From: JANRKN01 sp033763435
GTDB taxonomy: Bacteria > Planctomycetota > Phycisphaerae > Phycisphaerales > UBA1924
DNA: 64,000 nt
Assembly (NCBI GenBank): GCA_033763435.1
Contig: JANRKN010000158.1
Location: 1 to 64,000, forward strand
Reading direction: 5' to 3'
The translations under genes were made by a program, and so were the position numbers. This document shows, in pieces, positions 16,421-24,842 of the stretch (its first letter is position 1; each line of letters opens with the position of its first letter). A model generated the notes under the pieces. The model made no database searches. It was given only the letters and a program-made list of their open reading frames with translations, and was not told where the DNA came from.

Positions 16421-17773
16421 ATGGCTCACGCGCGCACCGACACTGCCCAGCCCGAATCCCCCTCGTTCGCGTTTCCGGACACGAACTGGCCTTCGAACAG
16501 CCTCGTCCGGGGCGTGATCGGGCTCGTGAGCGCCTCGGCGTACGCGATCGAGGGCGTGCTCGAGCGGCGGGGCGTGGCCTTGCCGCGGGCCGGGCTGCCC
16601 TGGGGCGTCCGGAGGGCGCTGAAGGTCGGCGTGGGGCTCCCTAAGCCTCTGGCGGGCCTTCTGACGGGTTCGGTGGGGCTTGGTGGGGCAGGGATGGGTG
16701 AGTCTGACGGGCTTGAGTTCTGCACGCTGTCTCAGGCGGGCCGGCGGGCGCTGGAGGGGGACGAGGCGGGCCGGGCGGTTCGCGGGCTGGGTCTGGACGC
16801 GGCGATCATCTCCGAGGAGGGAGATGGAGCGACGCGGTTCCGGATCATCGCCGCGGAAGCCCCCGGCGCCGCGACCGAGGCGGGCTGGTTCGACTGGGCC
16901 GAGCCCAGGCCCCTGGCGCTGCACACGCTGTTCGCCCGCCGCGTGGACCCGGCGCAGGTCACGCTTCCGGCCTCGGCGTTCGAGCCGGGCTCGGTGGGCC
17001 TCACGCGGGCGCTCGTCGACCTGGCAGCGCTGCTCGCCCGGCACGATGAGCGGCTCACGACCGCCGACCGGCTCGCGGGGCGCGCGCCCGTCTGTCAGAC
17101 CGCGCGCGAGAGAGCGTCCGAGTCCATGTTCGAGGTTCGCCGCGAGGCCGACCTGATCTTCAGCGCGTTCAGCGCGCTGGCCCGGCGTGTCGAGCAGGCG
17201 CGCGCGGGTGAGGTCGCGCAGATCGCGGCGCGGGTCGTGGCGTCGTATGCCGCGGGGCTGCACGCGGGCGAGGAGGCGGGCGCCGAGGGCGCGGTCTGCT
17301 CGTTTGCGGATCGGCGCGCGCTGATCGAGCGTGTTGATCGCGGGCGCAGCGAGGACCCGGTGGTGCTGCTCGCCTTGACGGCGGCGCGGCTGGATGACCT
17401 TGCGGATGAGCACGCGATCCAGGCCGCGGGGCGCGCGTGGGCCGCGATGCATTCGGCGACGCTGCCCGACCGGGTGGGCGTGCAGGACGCGATCCTTGAG
17501 TCGGCTTCGGAGGCCGGCGGCGGCGCGGTGGGATTGTTCGGCGCGGGGCTGGTGATGCTCCATGCCGCGGCCGAGCCCGATCGACGCACGTTCCTCCGCG
17601 AGGACCTCTGCGAGGACCTTCGATTCAGCGCCCGGTTCATCGAGCTCGAGCAGGAGTGCGCAACGCTCGAGCGCATGCTGCGGGAGCTCGACCGACTCAG
17701 CGCGGCCCAAGGTTCACGCGACACCGCCGGCAGCCTCGGGGCGGACGCGACCGCGCGTGCGAAGGCCGCGTGA
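16421..17773 (+). CDS. Hypothetical protein, mostly helical
   Basis: A 450-residue protein I do not recognise. GC-rich third codon positions support this strand over two long antisense frames. Residues 30-95 contain a glycine-rich amphipathic stretch (RGVIGLVSASAYAIEGVL, then LPKPLAGLLTGSVGLGGAG). The rest is Ala/Leu/Glu/Arg-rich and predicted helical, with a likely coiled-coil segment near the C-terminus (FIELEQECATLERMLREL). No signal peptide or clear membrane span is present. It lies downstream of sdhCAB, separated by the 16-bp repeat array and about 110 bp. Confidence 0.65.
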   Translation: MAHARTDTAQPESPSFAFPDTNWPSNSLVRGVIGLVSASAYAIEGVLERRGVALPRAGLPWGVRRALKVGVGLPKPLAGLLTGSVGLGGAGMGESDGLEFCTLSQAGRRALEGDEAGRAVRGLGLDAAIISEEGDGATRFRIIAAEAPGAATEAGWFDWAEPRPLALHTLFARRVDPAQVTLPASAFEPGSVGLTRALVDLAALLARHDERLTTADRLAGRAPVCQTARERASESMFEVRREADLIFSAFSALARRVEQARAGEVAQIAARVVASYAAGLHAGEEAGAEGAVCSFADRRALIERVDRGRSEDPVVLLALTAARLDDLADEHAIQAAGRAWAAMHSATLPDRVGVQDAILESASEAGGGAVGLFGAGLVMLHAAAEPDRRTFLREDLCEDLRFSARFIELEQECATLERMLRELDRLSAAQGSRDTAGSLGADATARAKAA

Positions 17774-17814
17774 GGTTCAGGTCCTGAGTTGCAGGGGCGC
17801 GGGCCGACGGGCTC

Positions 17815-18120
17815 TCAGCCGCGGAGATCGATCCGCGGGCGCGAGACCTGCTCGCGGCGCTTGTCCTGACGGACGAACGCGTGCTCCTGACGGTCCTTGC
17901 GGGCCTGTTCCTGTCCATTGCCCGCCGAGCCGCGGACGGCCTGATCGGTCTCGACTCCGGTCGTTTCGAGATCCAGAACGTCCTCTTCGAGCTTGCGCCG
18001 GATGGGATCGTTGACCTTGGTCTGGACGGGCTTGGACTGCGCCACGTTGCGCGCGATGGCCCCGGCCGCGGCCTGAGGCATCGCGGCGGAGTTCAACGGG
18101 CTGAACGAGGGCACGGGCAC
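17815..18120 (-). CDS. Small hypothetical protein
   Basis: A 101-residue basic protein of unknown function, from the start codon at 18120 or an internal ATG at 18078. The N-terminal third is Ala/Pro/Ser-rich. The middle (DPIRRKLEEDVLDLETTG) is charged and likely helical, and the C-terminus is rich in Arg, Lys and Gln. It lies downstream of fabI on the same strand with about 136 bp between. Coding status rests on length, GC-rich third codon positions and lack of a better frame. Confidence 0.5.
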   Translation of the reverse strand: MPVPSFSPLNSAAMPQAAAGAIARNVAQSKPVQTKVNDPIRRKLEEDVLDLETTGVETDQAVRGSAGNGQEQARKDRQEHAFVRQDKRREQVSRPRIDLRG

Positions 18121-18199
18121 ACTTAAAGCATCGGATCCTGGCCCAACGCGGCTTCAGTTCCGCGGGGTTGGCCCGGTTATCGCACCCGAACAGGTCTGT

Positions 18200-18215
18200 G
18201 TGCGCGGACGCGCAC
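18200..18215 (-). terminator. Weak hairpin downstream of fabI
   Basis: A perfect 6-bp stem (GTGCGC/GCGCAC) with a 4-nt loop lies about 42 bp after the fabI stop. No U-tract follows on either strand, so termination here is only a possibility. Confidence 0.25.
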
Positions 18216-18256
18216 CGGCTTTGGGGGGAGCGGGGTGGGGGTGAACTGGCCCGAGT

Positions 18257-19042
18257 TCAGACGCCGATCGTGCTCACGCCGCAGTCGACGTAGATGGTCT
18301 CGCCCGTGACGCCCGACGAGAGGTCCGACGCGAGGTACACGGCGGTCTTGCCGACGTCGCCGCCCTCCACGCCCCGGCGAAGCGGCGCTCGCATCACCGC
18401 GTGCTCGGCCATGCTGTCGGTGCCGCCCACGGCCGAGGAGGCCAGCGTGCGGAGGTACCCGCCCGAGATCACGTTCACGCGGATCTTCTCGGCACCCAGT
18501 TCCGACGCGAGATAGCGCGCGGTGCACTCGAGCGCGGCCTTGGCTACGCCCATGACGTTGTACCCGGGCACGACCTTCTCGGCGCCGTAGTAGCTCATCG
18601 CCATGATCGCGCCGCCGCCCGAGCGAGCCATGATCGGTCGCGCGCGCTGGGCGAGGCCCACGAGCGTGTAGGCGGAGACGTCGATGGCGCTGAGATAGGC
18701 CGCGCGGGGCGTGGAAGTGAACTTGCCGACCTGAAGCCAGTCGCGGTCGGCGAAGGCGATGGAGTGGACGAGGATGTGCAGCGCGTCGAAGGACTGGCTG
18801 AACTTGGCAAAGCACTCGTCGATCTGCTGATCGCTGGAAGCATCGAGCGGGCAGAGCCAGGGGTCCTTGATGCCGAGTTCTTCGATCGCCTTGCGCGTGC
18901 GGCGCTCGTTCTTCTCGCCGGGAAGGTGGGTGAAGGCCAGCCTCGCGCCATGCTCCATGAGCGACTGGGCGATGTACCACGCGTACGAGCGGTCGTTGGC
19001 GATGCCGACCACGAGAGCGACCTTGCCGTCGAGCAGACCCAT
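18257..19042 (-). CDS. fabI: Enoyl-[acyl-carrier-protein] reductase (NADH)
   Basis: A 261-residue short-chain reductase that catalyses the last step of each fatty-acid elongation cycle. The N-terminal VVGIANDRSYAW is the FabI-type NAD-binding loop. The catalytic Tyr161 and Lys168 are in YYGAEKVVPGYNVMGVAKAA, aligning with E. coli Tyr156 and Lys163. ISGGYLRTLASSAV is the substrate-loop region. ATG 19042 has GGAGG upstream. The long in-frame extension to 19804 is antisense to nadC and is not used. Divergent from nadC (78 bp between starts). Confidence 0.94.
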   Translation of the reverse strand: MGLLDGKVALVVGIANDRSYAWYIAQSLMEHGARLAFTHLPGEKNERRTRKAIEELGIKDPWLCPLDASSDQQIDECFAKFSQSFDALHILVHSIAFADRDWLQVGKFTSTPRAAYLSAIDVSAYTLVGLAQRARPIMARSGGGAIMAMSYYGAEKVVPGYNVMGVAKAALECTARYLASELGAEKIRVNVISGGYLRTLASSAVGGTDSMAEHAVMRAPLRRGVEGGDVGKTAVYLASDLSSGVTGETIYVDCGVSTIGV

Positions 19043-19109
19043 GAGAAGCCTCCGTTGCTCCCCGACAAGAGCGAGGTCGAGGAGCGAGGCGGATGGTAGG
19101 TCGAGCCCA

Positions 19110-19115
19110 TAGCAT
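19110..19115 (+). promoter_or_regulatory. Candidate -10 hexamer, nadC leaderless start
   Basis: TAGCAT lies 5 nt before the nadC GTG, and there is no Shine-Dalgarno. This spacing would place the transcript start at or next to the start codon. No convincing -35 box was found. Confidence 0.35.
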
Positions 19116-19120
19116 CCGAC

Positions 19121-20059
19121 GTGACGAGCGCTCGCCTTCAGGACGTCAACCGCCTCGCGCTGCCCGAGCTCTACCGCGCCCTCGCGGCGGGGGGCTTGGT
19201 CCGTCGGCTGCTGGAACTGGCGCGCGACGAGGACCTCGCGGACGCGGGCGACGTGACCAGCGAAGCGACCATCGCCGTCGGCACGCGCGGGCGGGCGGTG
19301 CTGCGGGCGCGACAAGCAGGCGTGCTCGCGGGGCTCGAGGCGATCCCGGACATTCTGAGCGTCTTCGACCCGGCGGTCACGTTCGTCCCGGCCGCCGAGG
19401 ACGGCGCGCCGATCGCCCCCGGGCAGACGCTCGGCGAGTTCGCGGGGCCTCTGCGGTCGATCCTGGCGATCGAGCGCACCGCGCTGAATCTCGTCTCGCG
19501 GCTCAGCGGCATCGCGACACGCACGGCCGAGTTTGTCCGCGCCGCGGGAAGGCCCGTGGTGTACGACACGCGCAAGACCACGCCTGGCCTGCGGATGCTG
19601 GAGAAGTATGCGGTGCGCTGCGGTGGGGGGCTGAGCCACCGGCTGGGCCTGCACGACGCGATGCTCATCAAGGACAATCACGTCGCGGCGTGTGGGTCGC
19701 CCGAGGACTTTGCGAGGCTCGTCGCGCAGGCGTCGGCGCGGGCGCGCGCCCGCCATGCGCTCGCGTTCGTTGAGGCCGAGGTCGACGCGCTCGAACAGTT
19801 TCAAGCGCTTCTGGCGCTGCCGATCGGGACGGTGGATCTGGCGCTGCTGGACAACATGGGGCCGGAACGGCTGCGCGAGGCGGTGCGGCTACGCGATGCG
19901 CGCCGGCCCGAGATCGGGCTCGAAGCCTCGGGGGGCGTGAGTTTGGCGACGATTGGCGAGATTGCCGCGACGGGCGTCGATCGCATCAGCGTCGGCGCGC
20001 TGACGCACGGCGCGGTCTCGCTGGACCTGGGGCTGGACATCGATCCCCTGAACTCATGA
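19121..20059 (+). CDS. nadC: Nicotinate-nucleotide pyrophosphorylase (carboxylating)
   Basis: A 312-residue quinolinate phosphoribosyltransferase, converting quinolinate and PRPP to nicotinate mononucleotide in de novo NAD synthesis. Family motifs are DTRKTTPGLR, EKYAVRCGGG, HRLGLHDAMLIKDNH and the C-terminal EASGGVSLATIGEIAATGVD. The start is GTG 19121. Its stop overlaps the start of birA (ATGA, 20056-20059), so the two cofactor-related genes are translationally coupled. Confidence 0.95.
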   Translation: MTSARLQDVNRLALPELYRALAAGGLVRRLLELARDEDLADAGDVTSEATIAVGTRGRAVLRARQAGVLAGLEAIPDILSVFDPAVTFVPAAEDGAPIAPGQTLGEFAGPLRSILAIERTALNLVSRLSGIATRTAEFVRAAGRPVVYDTRKTTPGLRMLEKYAVRCGGGLSHRLGLHDAMLIKDNHVAACGSPEDFARLVAQASARARARHALAFVEAEVDALEQFQALLALPIGTVDLALLDNMGPERLREAVRLRDARRPEIGLEASGGVSLATIGEIAATGVDRISVGALTHGAVSLDLGLDIDPLNS

Positions 20060-20847
20060 CTGACCCCATGACCGAACCGGCGCTGCATCTCTGGGCCGAT
20101 CGGCTGGAAGAGACGATCCGCCGCAACGGCGTGCGCGTGATCGATCGCGTGCGGGTGCTGGCCGAGACGGGTTCGACGCAGGATGCCGCGAGGCTGGCCG
20201 CGGGCGATCGGCCCGGGCTGATGGTCACCGCCGGTCGGCAGTCGTCCGGTCGGGGCCGGCTCGGGCGCGCGTGGGCCGACTCGGCGCATCTGGGCGTCGC
20301 GGTGACGTTCGTGGTCGAGGCTCGCAGCGCGGGCGTGCTCTCCATCGCCGCGGGGCTTGCCTCGTGTCGCGCGTGCGCCGCGTTCCTTGCAGCGCCTTCG
20401 GCCCTCGGGCTGCGCTGGCCCAACGACGTCGTCGAGTTCCGGGGCGCGCAGCGGAAGGTCTCGGGCGTGCTCATCGAAGAGACGGACCGGCTCGCGCTCG
20501 TGGGCATCGGCATCAACGTGCTGCACCGCGATGCCGACTGGTCCGAGGCGCTGCGGGGCCGGGCGGTGTCGCTCGCGCAGCTCGGCGCGGGCGTGTCGAG
20601 GCTGGAGGTGCTCGAGCGTCTGACGATCGAACTCGACCGCGCGCTCGCAGAGCCCGCCGAGGCGCTTGCGAGGGCGTGGACGGGGCTCGACATTCTGCGC
20701 GGTTCGGTACGGACCTTTGTGCACGACGGGCGCGAGCACACGGGCGAGGTGGTGTCGATCGATCCCGCGGGCGAGATCGTGCTCAGGACCACGGCCGGCG
20801 CAGTGGTGACGCTGCCAGCGGTGAGCACGTCACTCCGGCATGAGTGA
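20056..20847 (+). CDS. birA: Biotin--[acetyl-CoA carboxylase] ligase
   Basis: A 263-residue biotin protein ligase that makes biotinyl-AMP and attaches biotin to carrier proteins. The adenylate-binding SSGRGRLGRAW, then RWPNDVV and KVSGVLIE are present, followed by a short C-terminal beta domain (TGEVVSIDPAGEIVLRT). There is no N-terminal helix-turn-helix, so it is a class I enzyme unlikely to act as repressor. It is coupled to nadC by a 4-bp overlap. Confidence 0.93.
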   Translation: MTDPMTEPALHLWADRLEETIRRNGVRVIDRVRVLAETGSTQDAARLAAGDRPGLMVTAGRQSSGRGRLGRAWADSAHLGVAVTFVVEARSAGVLSIAAGLASCRACAAFLAAPSALGLRWPNDVVEFRGAQRKVSGVLIEETDRLALVGIGINVLHRDADWSEALRGRAVSLAQLGAGVSRLEVLERLTIELDRALAEPAEALARAWTGLDILRGSVRTFVHDGREHTGEVVSIDPAGEIVLRTTAGAVVTLPAVSTSLRHE

Positions 20848-20864
20848 GGCGGGGCGGGCGTCGG

Positions 20865-21290
20865 TCACTGGCCGAGCGAGGCGCGGATCGTCGCGGCCAG
20901 TTCGGCGCCGCGCTTGGAGTCGAGCTTGTCGGAGGGCCAGCCGATGCCCAGTCCCCCTTCGGGGTCGTCGTTGTGCTTGGGGATGATGTGGAAGTGCACG
21001 TGCATCACGGCCTGATGGGCGAGGCTGCCGTTGTTCTGCAGGACGTTGTACGCGGTGGCGCCCGTGGCCTGCATGACCGCGCGGCAGATGCGCGGGAGCG
21101 CGCGCCCGAGCGCCGCGGCGCTCTCGTCGCTCAGCTGATCGAGCGTCACCGCCGGCTCCTTGGGCACCACGAGCGTGTGCCCCCACGAGACCGGGCCGAT
21201 GTCCAGAAACGCGATCACCCGCGCATCGTCGTAGACCTTGTGGCAGGGGATCTCCCCGCGGATGATCTTGCCGAAAATCGTGTCTGCCAT
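20865..21290 (-). CDS. HIT-family nucleotide hydrolase
   Basis: A 141-residue HIT protein (HinT/Hit-like), expected to hydrolyse purine-nucleotide phosphoramidates or related substrates. The histidine triad is H97-V-H99-F-H101 in HVHFHIIP. YNVLQNNGSLAHQAVMH precedes it. The C-terminal 30 residues are longer than in a minimal HinT. ATG 21290 has no Shine-Dalgarno but has TATCCT 5 nt upstream. Divergent from mutL with only 42 bp between starts. Confidence 0.92.
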   Translation of the reverse strand: MADTIFGKIIRGEIPCHKVYDDARVIAFLDIGPVSWGHTLVVPKEPAVTLDQLSDESAAALGRALPRICRAVMQATGATAYNVLQNNGSLAHQAVMHVHFHIIPKHNDDPEGGLGIGWPSDKLDSKRGAELAATIRASLGQ

Positions 21291-21295
21291 GCACG

Positions 21296-21301
21296 AGGAT
21301 A
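21296..21301 (-). promoter_or_regulatory. Candidate -10 hexamer, HIT gene leaderless start
   Basis: TATCCT (minus strand) ends 5 nt before ATG 21290, with no Shine-Dalgarno in between. The divergent mutL -10 candidate lies only 20 bp away. Confidence 0.35.
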
Positions 21302-21320
21302 GGGCCCGGCCCGGCGGCTC

Positions 21321-21326
21321 TATAGT
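21321..21326 (+). promoter_or_regulatory. Candidate -10 hexamer, mutL leaderless start
   Basis: TATAGT lies 6 nt before the mutL GTG (21333). It is a good -10 match in a very GC-rich context, with no Shine-Dalgarno and no clear -35. Confidence 0.4.
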
Positions 21327-21332
21327 CGCTCC

Positions 21333-23342
21333 GTGACGACGGGTCCCGACATTCTCCCCGCGGCCAAGCGCCGGCGGATCAAGCCCCTGCCGACGCTGGT
21401 GGCCAACCAGATCGCGGCGGGCGAGGTCGTCGAGCGCCCGGCCTCGGTCGTCAAGGAACTCGTCGAGAACAGTCTCGACGCGGGCGCGACGCGCATCCGC
21501 GTGGAGCTCGAGCAGGGCGGGATCGAGCTGGTGCGGATCGTCGACGACGGGTCGGGCATCGAGCCGGACGACCTGCCGCTCGCGGTCGCGCCGCACGCGA
21601 CGAGCAAGATCGATTCAGCGGAGGATCTGGAGCACGTCGCGACGCTGGGCTTCCGGGGCGAGGCGCTGGCCTCGATCGCGTCGGTCGCGCGGGTCGAGAT
21701 CCGCTCACGCACGCCCGCGAGCGCGCAGGCCTCGGTGCTCCGCGTCGAAGGTAACGTCGCGCAGCCCGTGCAGCCCGCGGCCGGGCCCGTGGGCACGAGC
21801 ATCACGGTGCGGACGCTGTTCTTCAACACGCCCGCCCGGCGCAAGTTCCTCCGCACCGTGCCGACCGAGCAGGGGCGGTGCCTCGACGCGCTGAAGGACC
21901 TGGCGATGGCGCACCCGAACGTCGCGTTCGAGGCGGTGTGCGACGGGCGCAAGGCGATGGACTTGCCGCGGGATCAGACCCCGGCCGAGCGCGCGGTGGC
22001 GATCCTGGGCGGCGAGCTGCGCGATCAATTGCTCGAAGTGTCGAGCGACGAGATCGACCGCCCGGGCTCGCCCTTCCGCGTGCTGCTGTGGGGGCTGGTG
22101 GGCCGGCCCTCGATCGCGCGGCCCACGAACAAGAGCCAGCATGTGTTCATCAACGGGCGCGCCGTGCGCGATCGGACGATCCAGCACGCGATCGCCGAGG
22201 CGTACCGCGGGATCATCGAGCCCGGGCGCTATCCGACGGCCGTGCTGCTGATTGACATGCCCCCGGGCGCGGTGGATGTGAATGTCCATCCCGCGAAGGC
22301 CGAGGTGCGCTTCCGCGATTCGAGCCTGATCCACTCGGTGGTGCTCGAAGCGGTCCGCCGTGCGCTGCGTGCGGCCGATCTGACGCCGACGTTCGCGAGC
22401 ATCTCACGCAGCCTCAGGCCCGGCGAAGAGCGCGCGATCATGCCCGGGGCGGGGTTGGCCGCGGGGGCGCCCGCGATCGATGCCGAGAGCGCGAGGCGCA
22501 AGTTCATTGATTTCTTCTCGCGGCCGGCGGCGCAGCCCGAGGGGCGGTTTGACTATCAGCAGATGAAGGCCGCGCTGGATGCGCCCGCGCCCGCGCCCGC
22601 GAGCCTGCTGGAGTCCGCCGCGCCGTCGAACAGTGCGGACGGGGTGACCTCTTTGCCTCTCGCGCCGCCTGTGTCGGCGTCGCCCGCGCCGGGTTTGTCC
22701 GCGCCGATTTTGCCCGCGGCGAGCGGAGCGTTACCGACGGAGCCGAGCCTGACCGCCCCCAAGCCGATCGATCGGATTCTGCAGGTGCACAACTCGTTCC
22801 TGGTGACGCAGGACGAGCAGGGCGTGGTGATCATCGACCAGCACGCGCTGCACGAGCGCGTGATGTTCGAGGGGTTGCTCGCGCGCCTAGGCGAGGGCAA
22901 CCTTGAGGGTCAGGCACTCCTCGTGCCCGCGGTGGTCGATGTCGCGCCCGTGGTGGTTGAGCAGATCGAGCAGCATCGCCCGATGTTCGAGCGGCTGGGG
23001 CTCGATGTGCAGGCGCTGGGGCCGCGGAGCCTGGGCGTGCGGGCGTTCCCGACGTTTCTGTTCGATCGGGGAGTGGAGCCGGGCGAGTTTCTGCCCGACC
23101 TGTTCGAGCGGCTCGCGGACGATTCGTCGGCCGCGCGCCGCGAAGAGGCGTTCCGCGACGTGCTGGACATGATGGCCTGCAAGGCCGCGGTGAAGGCCGG
23201 CGATCGGCTCACGCCGACGGAGCTGGACAAGCTCGTCGAGCTGCGCGACGCGGTGGAGCGTTCGAGCAACTGCCCGCACGGGCGGCCCACGAGCATCCGG
23301 CTCACGATCCGTGAGCTGGAGAAGCTCTTCGGGCGCGGCTGA
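21333..23342 (+). CDS. mutL: DNA mismatch repair endonuclease MutL
   Basis: A 669-residue mismatch-repair protein that couples MutS recognition to strand incision. The GHKL ATPase region shows VVKELVENSLDAGATRI, VDDGSGI, FRGEALASIASVA and FFNTPARRKF. A Pro/Ala linker covers about residues 380-470. The C-terminal domain keeps the metal-binding endonuclease motif DQHALHERVMFE near residue 502 and the late CKAAVK and CPHGRP motifs. It is therefore a nicking-competent MutL, as in organisms lacking MutH. Start GTG 21333. Confidence 0.95.
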   Translation: MTTGPDILPAAKRRRIKPLPTLVANQIAAGEVVERPASVVKELVENSLDAGATRIRVELEQGGIELVRIVDDGSGIEPDDLPLAVAPHATSKIDSAEDLEHVATLGFRGEALASIASVARVEIRSRTPASAQASVLRVEGNVAQPVQPAAGPVGTSITVRTLFFNTPARRKFLRTVPTEQGRCLDALKDLAMAHPNVAFEAVCDGRKAMDLPRDQTPAERAVAILGGELRDQLLEVSSDEIDRPGSPFRVLLWGLVGRPSIARPTNKSQHVFINGRAVRDRTIQHAIAEAYRGIIEPGRYPTAVLLIDMPPGAVDVNVHPAKAEVRFRDSSLIHSVVLEAVRRALRAADLTPTFASISRSLRPGEERAIMPGAGLAAGAPAIDAESARRKFIDFFSRPAAQPEGRFDYQQMKAALDAPAPAPASLLESAAPSNSADGVTSLPLAPPVSASPAPGLSAPILPAASGALPTEPSLTAPKPIDRILQVHNSFLVTQDEQGVVIIDQHALHERVMFEGLLARLGEGNLEGQALLVPAVVDVAPVVVEQIEQHRPMFERLGLDVQALGPRSLGVRAFPTFLFDRGVEPGEFLPDLFERLADDSSAARREEAFRDVLDMMACKAAVKAGDRLTPTELDKLVELRDAVERSSNCPHGRPTSIRLTIRELEKLFGRG

Positions 23343-23368
23343 GCGAGCGCGTCGCAGACCAACGAAAA

Positions 23369-23393
23369 CGCCCCGGGCGAGTGCCGCGGGGCG
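23369..23393 (-). terminator. Rho-independent terminator of pgk
   Basis: A 7-bp all-GC stem (23369-23375 with 23387-23393, 11-nt loop) is followed on the minus strand by TTTTCGTTGG. It lies 29 bp after the pgk stop. The T-tract is on the pgk side only, so mutL is probably not terminated efficiently here. Confidence 0.7.
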
Positions 23394-23421
23394 CTGAAGA
23401 ATCGAACTGAGCGTCTCGGGC

Positions 23422-24627
23422 TCAGGCGTTGTCGAGCAGGTCGACGGACTCGAACTTCTTGCCTTCGAGCATCTCGAGCGAGGCGCCGCCGCCGGTCGAG
23501 ACGTGGCTGAAGCCGTCAGCGAGTTTGAACTCTTCGACCGCGGCCGCGGAGTCGCCGCCGCCGACGATCGTGGTCGCGCCGCTCTTGGTCGCTTCGACCA
23601 TGGCCTTGGCGACCTGCTGGGTGCCCGCGCGGAACGGGGCCCACTCGAAGACGCCCATCGGGCCGTTCCAGACGATCGTCTTGGCCTTGCGGAGGATCAG
23701 CGCATACTTGGTCTGGGTCTTGGGGCCGATGTCCAGGCCCATGAACCCATCCTTGATGTTGTCGTCGAAGACCTCGATGTCGCCGGCCTTCTCATCGAAC
23801 TGCGTCGAGCAGACGTGGTCGATCGGCAGGTGCAGCTCGGCCTTGAGCTTCGCGGCGAGGTCGAGCGCGCGCTTGGCGTCGGCCAGGCGCTCTTCCTCGA
23901 CGCGGCTCTTGCCCACATTGCGGCCCAGGGCCTTGAGGAACGTGTACGCCATCGCGCCGCCCACGAGCAGCGCCGAGGCCTTGGGCAGGAGGTGTTCGAT
24001 CGCGGCCATCTTGTCCGAGACCTTCGCGCCGCCGAGCACGACGACGAAGGGCTTGGCCGGCGCGGCGAGCGCGCCCGCGAGGAACTTGATCTCCTTCTCG
24101 ACGAGCAGGCCCACGACGCGGGGCTTGCCGGCCATGGCCTTGGGGACAGCGACCATCGACGCGTCGGGGCGGTGGCTGGTGCCGAAGGCATCGTTGACGT
24201 AGATGTCGCCGTACGCCGCGAGCTTGCCGGCGAACGTCGCGTCGCCTTTCTTCTCGGCTTTGTGGAAGCGCAGGTTCTCGAGCAGCACGACCTCGCCGTT
24301 CTTCATCGCGCCCACCGCGGCGGCGGACGCGGCGTCGACGCAGTCGGTCGAGGGGAACGCGACGGGCTTGCCCAGCAACTTGCTCAGGCGCTCGGCGGCG
24401 GGCTTGAGCGAGTCCTCGGCGCTGTAGCCCGTGCCCTCGGGGCGGCCCAGGTGCGACATCAGGATCGCCTTGCCCCCGCGGTCGATGATGCTCTTGATCG
24501 TCGGCAGCGCCGAGGCGATCCGGCGGTCGTCGGTGATCTGGCCGTTCTCGATCGGGACGTTGAAGTCGACGCGGACCAGCACGCGTTTGCCGGCGACGTC
24601 GACCTGGGTGATGTTCTTCTTGCTCAT
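23422..24627 (-). CDS. pgk: Phosphoglycerate kinase
   Basis: A 401-residue glycolytic kinase that transfers phosphate from 1,3-bisphosphoglycerate to ADP. The N-terminal GKRVLVRVDFNVP, substrate-loop LMSHLGRPEG, central VVLGGAKVSDKMA and C-terminal GGGDSAAAVEEF with STGGGASLE are all present. ATG 24627 has GGAGAGG upstream. The gene stands alone, with its own terminator; a TAGAAT hexamer at 24699-24704 (minus) is a possible -10. Confidence 0.96.
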   Translation of the reverse strand: MSKKNITQVDVAGKRVLVRVDFNVPIENGQITDDRRIASALPTIKSIIDRGGKAILMSHLGRPEGTGYSAEDSLKPAAERLSKLLGKPVAFPSTDCVDAASAAAVGAMKNGEVVLLENLRFHKAEKKGDATFAGKLAAYGDIYVNDAFGTSHRPDASMVAVPKAMAGKPRVVGLLVEKEIKFLAGALAAPAKPFVVVLGGAKVSDKMAAIEHLLPKASALLVGGAMAYTFLKALGRNVGKSRVEEERLADAKRALDLAAKLKAELHLPIDHVCSTQFDEKAGDIEVFDDNIKDGFMGLDIGPKTQTKYALILRKAKTIVWNGPMGVFEWAPFRAGTQQVAKAMVEATKSGATTIVGGGDSAAAVEEFKLADGFSHVSTGGGASLEMLEGKKFESVDLLDNA

Positions 24628-24774
24628 GGGAGCCTCTCCGAAGGCGCCAAAGGCCGCTGGCGAAGGCGCAGGGCCGGACGGCGCGGGTGTGTCAGGCGAT
24701 TCTAGGAATGATCCCCCAGCAGGGCCGCGGAACGGGGTCGCGGAACAGGGCCGATCGTCCCGCGGCCAAACGAA

Positions 24775-24800
24775 AACCCGCGGCGCAATGACCGCGGGTT
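24775..24800 (-). terminator. Rho-independent terminator after atpH
   Basis: A 9-bp stem (24775-24783 with 24792-24800, 8-nt loop) is followed on the minus strand by TTCGTTTGG; the run of T begins within the stem. It is 42 bp past the atpH stop and marks the end of the F0 operon. Confidence 0.78.
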
Positions 24801-24842
24801 GAGGGATCGATAGGTGCGGTGGAAACGGAGGAGGCCGAGAGG

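Noticed and set aside
18138..18176. Imperfect inverted repeat between fabI and the small hypothetical gene
   Set aside because: Pairing requires bulges and there is no U-tract; too weak to call a terminator or operator.
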